Shown: piece after piece, positions 62,813 through 64,000 of the stretch
Layout of the letters: every line of letters begins with the position of its first letter
Position numbering within the stretch: position 1 is the first letter of the stretch
From: Desulfitobacterium dichloroeliminans LMG P-21439
GTDB taxonomy: Bacteria; Bacillota; Desulfitobacteriia; Desulfitobacteriales; Desulfitobacteriaceae
Assembly: GCF_000243135.2 (NCBI RefSeq)
Contig: NC_019903.1
Location: forward strand, 1,836,001 to 1,900,000
Direction: 5' to 3'
Length of the DNA stretch: 64,000 bases
The notes under the pieces: model-generated
Told to the model about the DNA's origin: nothing
Database searches by the model: none
What the model saw: the letters and a program-made list of their open reading frames with translations, nothing else
Made by a program: the position numbers and the translations under genes

Positions 62813-64000
62813 TTAACCGATGCGGAATTTGCGGATTTCGTTCGTTTGCGGATCAATAAGATGAACAGCACAAGCTAAGCAAGGATCATACGAACGGATA
62901 ACTCGGACGATGTTGATCGGGTTATTTTCATCCGGAATAGGAACACCAATTAGGGCTTTTTCTAAGGGGCCATAATTGCCTTGGGCATCCTTAGGTGAGA
63001 AGTTCCAGGTGGTAGGAACAACCATTTGATAATTTTCGGTGACATGGTCCTTAATTTTAATCCAATGACCTAAGGCACCGCGAGGAACTTCAGTTAAACC
63101 AATTCCTTGACCGACAGCTGGCGCATTCCAATGGTCCGTATCATGGATTCTGAGCCCTTTGCCCATTTCTGCTTCTAATTGGTTAACCCAATTGATCATT
63201 TCTTTAGCTAAGATAACAGTCTCAAAGGCGCGTGCCGCATGGCGAGCAACAGCACCCGGTTTAATATTGTATTTCACGATAATATCCATAAGCCCTTTCG
63301 GCTGTAGGACAAGCATACGGGCTAAGGGGCCCACTTCGACAGGTTTCCCGTCATAACGCGGAGCTTTAACAAAGGAATACGCGTCTGTTCTGGCTAGATC
63401 TGGCACAGTGTCCGAATCAAAAGGATGGTCTCCGTTCGGGCTATCTTTATACCAAGCGCGGGTTACCCCTTCGGTTATTTTGCTCTGATCGATAGCCATG
63501 ACGTTGCTTAAATCGCCATCGAGGACAATGCCGGGTTTGAAGAGGAAGTCTTTTCCTTCATCATCCAGTCCAAAGCCACCGTAAGATAGGTAGTTACCAT
63601 AGCTACCCCCTACCCCAGCTTGGGCAAGTGGAAGCAAGGGTCCTGTTCCAAATGTTATTACATCTTGTAAATAGATGTTCTCGAGGTAATCGATTTGCTC
63701 GAGCAACATCGAACGAAACTGTTCAACAACTTCGATATTGGGAAGGATGGTCACCCCACCTACTACAATGGAGGATTGGTGCGGTTGTTTACCGGCAAAG
63801 AGGGCTGACATTTTCTTAGCCTTCGCTTGCATATCGAGAGCCTTTAAATAGTGTGAGACTGCAAGAGTGACTAGCTCAGGATCATTGACACAGAATTCAT
63901 CGGGTTCATAACGCGGAGTCAAAGGAGCCGTATCTCCGGCAGCTATTAATTTTCCGATTTTATCCTTAACTCGAAGTAGACCTGCATCTTTACCTTGGTA
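62813..64000 (-). CDS. hyaB: [NiFe] hydrogenase large subunit (partial, 5' end outside)
   Basis: C-terminal ~395 residues; the frame stays open to the window edge at 64000 and the true start lies beyond it. The nickel-binding C-terminal motif DPCLACAVH is intact and followed by a 15-residue tail (LIDPQTNEIRKFRIG), the peptide cut off by the protease at 61578. The fourth part of the family pattern, RVIRSYDPCLAC, fits a group 1 uptake hydrogenase. The small subunit should lie just outside. The N-terminal RGxE/CGxC motif is not in the window. Confidence 0.95.
   Translation of the reverse strand, partial: YQGKDAGLLRVKDKIGKLIAAGDTAPLTPRYEPDEFCVNDPELVTLAVSHYLKALDMQAKAKKMSALFAGKQPHQSSIVVGGVTILPNIEVVEQFRSMLLEQIDYLENIYLQDVITFGTGPLLPLAQAGVGGSYGNYLSYGGFGLDDEGKDFLFKPGIVLDGDLSNVMAIDQSKITEGVTRAWYKDSPNGDHPFDSDTVPDLARTDAYSFVKAPRYDGKPVEVGPLARMLVLQPKGLMDIIVKYNIKPGAVARHAARAFETVILAKEMINWVNQLEAEMGKGLRIHDTDHWNAPAVGQGIGLTEVPRGALGHWIKIKDHVTENYQMVVPTTWNFSPKDAQGNYGPLEKALIGVPIPDENNPINIVRVIRSYDPCLACAVHLIDPQTNEIRKFRIG

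Overview
The window reads as a chromosomal segment of a spore-forming, anaerobic, low-to-mid GC Firmicute, most like Desulfosporosinus or Desulfitobacterium. This rests on a Firmicutes-type LexA box, a spoVK-like gene, the order miaA-hfq / spoVK-hflX-ynbB also known from Bacillus, a miaB-ricA-like pair, a membrane-bound [NiFe] hydrogenase with cytochrome b, and many sequences typical of that family. The genus is an inference. I saw no rRNA, tRNA or CRISPR array.

Layout. (1) 1-3.4 kb: a TetR regulator followed by an SsuBCA/TauABC-like ABC importer. The promoters of the regulator and of the binding protein share the same dyad at nearly the same place. (2) 3.6-11 kb: housekeeping and stress genes: beta-carbonic anhydrase, TraB-type protein, DUF1858 plus a hemerythrin/PAS protein, ZIP metal transporter, DUF421/DUF4363 membrane pair, and xanthine phosphoribosyltransferase. 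(3) 11-20 kb: a large cell-wall amidase with CWB2 and SH3b repeats, YggT, a type IIA topoisomerase pair (ParE/ParC-like), and an SPFH protein. (4) 20-37.7 kb: an accessory, AT-rich, scarred region. It holds a complete IS21-family element and a complete IS66-family element, each with a recognisable target duplication. It also holds decayed genes: an IstA-LysR chimera, a Fis-type HTH remnant and two short-chain dehydrogenase stubs. Among these lies a putative catabolic island: three paralogous amidohydrolase-2 proteins, a fused TRAP-TAXI permease, a TAXI binding protein and an Old-Yellow-Enzyme/FeS/FAD reductase. (5) 37.9-43 kb: a small Cys-rich protein behind four tandem 18-bp operator-like repeats, peptidoglycan enzymes (DacF-like, M23, LysM), lexA with two SOS boxes, and ddl. 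(6) 42.8-61 kb, all on the minus strand: lepB, ynbB, hflX, spoVK, typA, hfq, miaA, a methyltransferase, mutL, an HDAC-family protein, a hydantoinase-family protein, mutS, a ricA-like gene and miaB. (7) 61.3-64 kb: a DUF1540 protein and a [NiFe] hydrogenase block (protease, cytochrome b, and a large subunit running off the window).

The strongest candidate for an undescribed system is the amidohydrolase/TRAP-TAXI/flavin reductase island. All three amidohydrolases replace the metal-binding HxH with RxR and lose the final metal-ligand Asp (SDYP becomes SAYP, SVYP or TSYP), while keeping the family fold motifs. They may be metal-free or repurposed enzymes acting on an imported organic acid. Other notable structures are an HflX GTPase with an N-terminal JAMM-like motif, a CWB2 module split by three SH3b domains, and an HDAC-family protein with a zinc-ribbon-like tail, translationally coupled to mutL and a hydantoinase-family gene.
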